Assembly (NCBI GenBank): GCA_013141505.1
Contig: JABFQX010000016.1
Span: 1 to 64,000, forward strand
From: Methyloglobulus sp.
Lineage (GTDB): Bacteria; Pseudomonadota; Gammaproteobacteria; Methylococcales; Methylomonadaceae
DNA length: 64,000 nucleotides
Reading direction: 5' to 3'
Shown: piece by piece, positions 63,536 to 64,000 of the stretch
How the letters are laid out: every line of letters begins with the position of its first letter
Position numbering within the stretch: position 1 is the stretch's first letter
Notes under the pieces: generated by a model
Told to the model about the DNA's origin: nothing
What the model saw: the letters and a program-made list of their open reading frames with translations, nothing else
Databases searched by the model: none
Position numbers and translations under genes: made by a program

Positions 63536-64000
63536 ATGAAAATCCCAGTCGGTTATTTTTTTTGGTTTGCTGCGATAGCGTTAACCTGTTATTTGCTTGT
63601 CGGCTTTGCCCAACCGGCGAAAGTTTGCCGCTACAAGTTGACTAGGCTTTTTCCTGCTTCTGCCAATACTTCTGCATTGTTTGATGACAGTATTATTGCC
63701 AGTTCCTTACTTGATGTGTCCCAGGGAAGGCCGCTTATTATAGTGCCGGTTGCAAATGGGCTTATTGCCGCGTTGGACGGGGAAAGCGGTGACTTGGCTT
63801 GGCAATTTTGGTTGCCGACACCCAAAGGTCAGCAAGCCCAACTGATTTCAACGCCCGTGCAGATAGGCAATCGCTTGGTGGTTCTTTATCAGTGCCTTGA
63901 GAAGAATGTCCGTATCAGCCATCGTTTGGTTGTGATTGATTTGTCGCAAAAAAAGTTGGATCCAAGCTTTCCCGTTTTGACCCTTTCGGCTGAAAAACAG
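63536..64000 (+). CDS. Partial PQQ-like beta-propeller protein (cut by window end)
   Basis: The frame from ATG 63536 stays open for 155 codons to the window end. A hydrophobic N-terminus (FFWFAAIALTCYLLVGFAQP) is a signal peptide or membrane anchor. It continues with NGLIAALDGESGDLAWQFWLPTPKGQQAQLISTPVQIGNRLVVLYQCL, a typical PQQ-like propeller blade ('G.I.ALD..TG...W'). The rest is outside the window. It diverges from phoD. Confidence 0.75.
   Translation, partial: MKIPVGYFFWFAAIALTCYLLVGFAQPAKVCRYKLTRLFPASANTSALFDDSIIASSLLDVSQGRPLIIVPVANGLIAALDGESGDLAWQFWLPTPKGQQAQLISTPVQIGNRLVVLYQCLEKNVRISHRLVVIDLSQKKLDPSFPVLTLSAEKQ

Overview
The window looks like part of a gammaproteobacterial chromosome. 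The gene mix would suit a methanotroph-like member of the Methylococcales, but no taxonomic marker gene is present, so that placement is an impression from gene content and moderate GC. No rRNA or tRNA genes were seen. The window opens inside an IS1-family element and closes inside a PQQ-like beta-propeller gene.

Positions 1-6.5 kb hold the tail of an IS1-type transposase, a 154-bp non-autonomous element with its target duplication, a secreted propeller protein, htpG and a secreted beta-helix protein. Positions 6.5-17.3 kb form an inorganic-carbon locus. On the minus strand lie dabA and dabB, an outer-membrane DUF2490 protein, a 49-codon membrane peptide, a histidine kinase and a sigma-54-dependent response regulator. 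A SulP anion transporter is divergent. The spacer between dabA and sulP carries a perfect 45-bp palindrome and two outward-facing sigma-54-like promoters, which suggests that the local two-component system controls both sides. Positions 17.5-20.2 kb hold two possible membrane peptides and a secreted metzincin protease.

Positions 20.5-31.2 kb carry a complete type I-C CRISPR-Cas system (cas3-cas5c-cas8c-cas7c-cas4-cas1-cas2) and an array of 38 repeats and 37 spacers. It is followed by a pyruvate-kinase-like protein whose catalytic residues appear to be replaced, and then by an unknown protein under a near-canonical Pho promoter, divergent from a PstS-like binding protein.

Positions 36.2-56.6 kb contain the most unusual system. 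A two-partner secretion pair (a TpsB pore and a 3,494-residue filamentous-haemagglutinin-like TpsA) is followed on the same strand by a six-gene set: a DUF2341-LamG-ExbB fusion, ExbD, a TonB-like protein, a putative porin, a periplasmic coiled-coil protein and a TPR lipoprotein. I infer an energised cell-envelope machine linked to the adhesin; its function is unknown.

Positions 56.6-63.5 kb (minus strand) hold an apparent phosphate-stress cluster: a PhoD-like phosphatase with its own Pho-type promoter, a secreted glycerophosphodiesterase and an OlsF-like two-domain acyltransferase that could make phosphorus-free ornithine lipids. An M14 peptidase and an alpha/beta hydrolase follow. A dispersed palindromic element of about 130-140 bp occurs three times (15.1, 20.2 and 35.8 kb).
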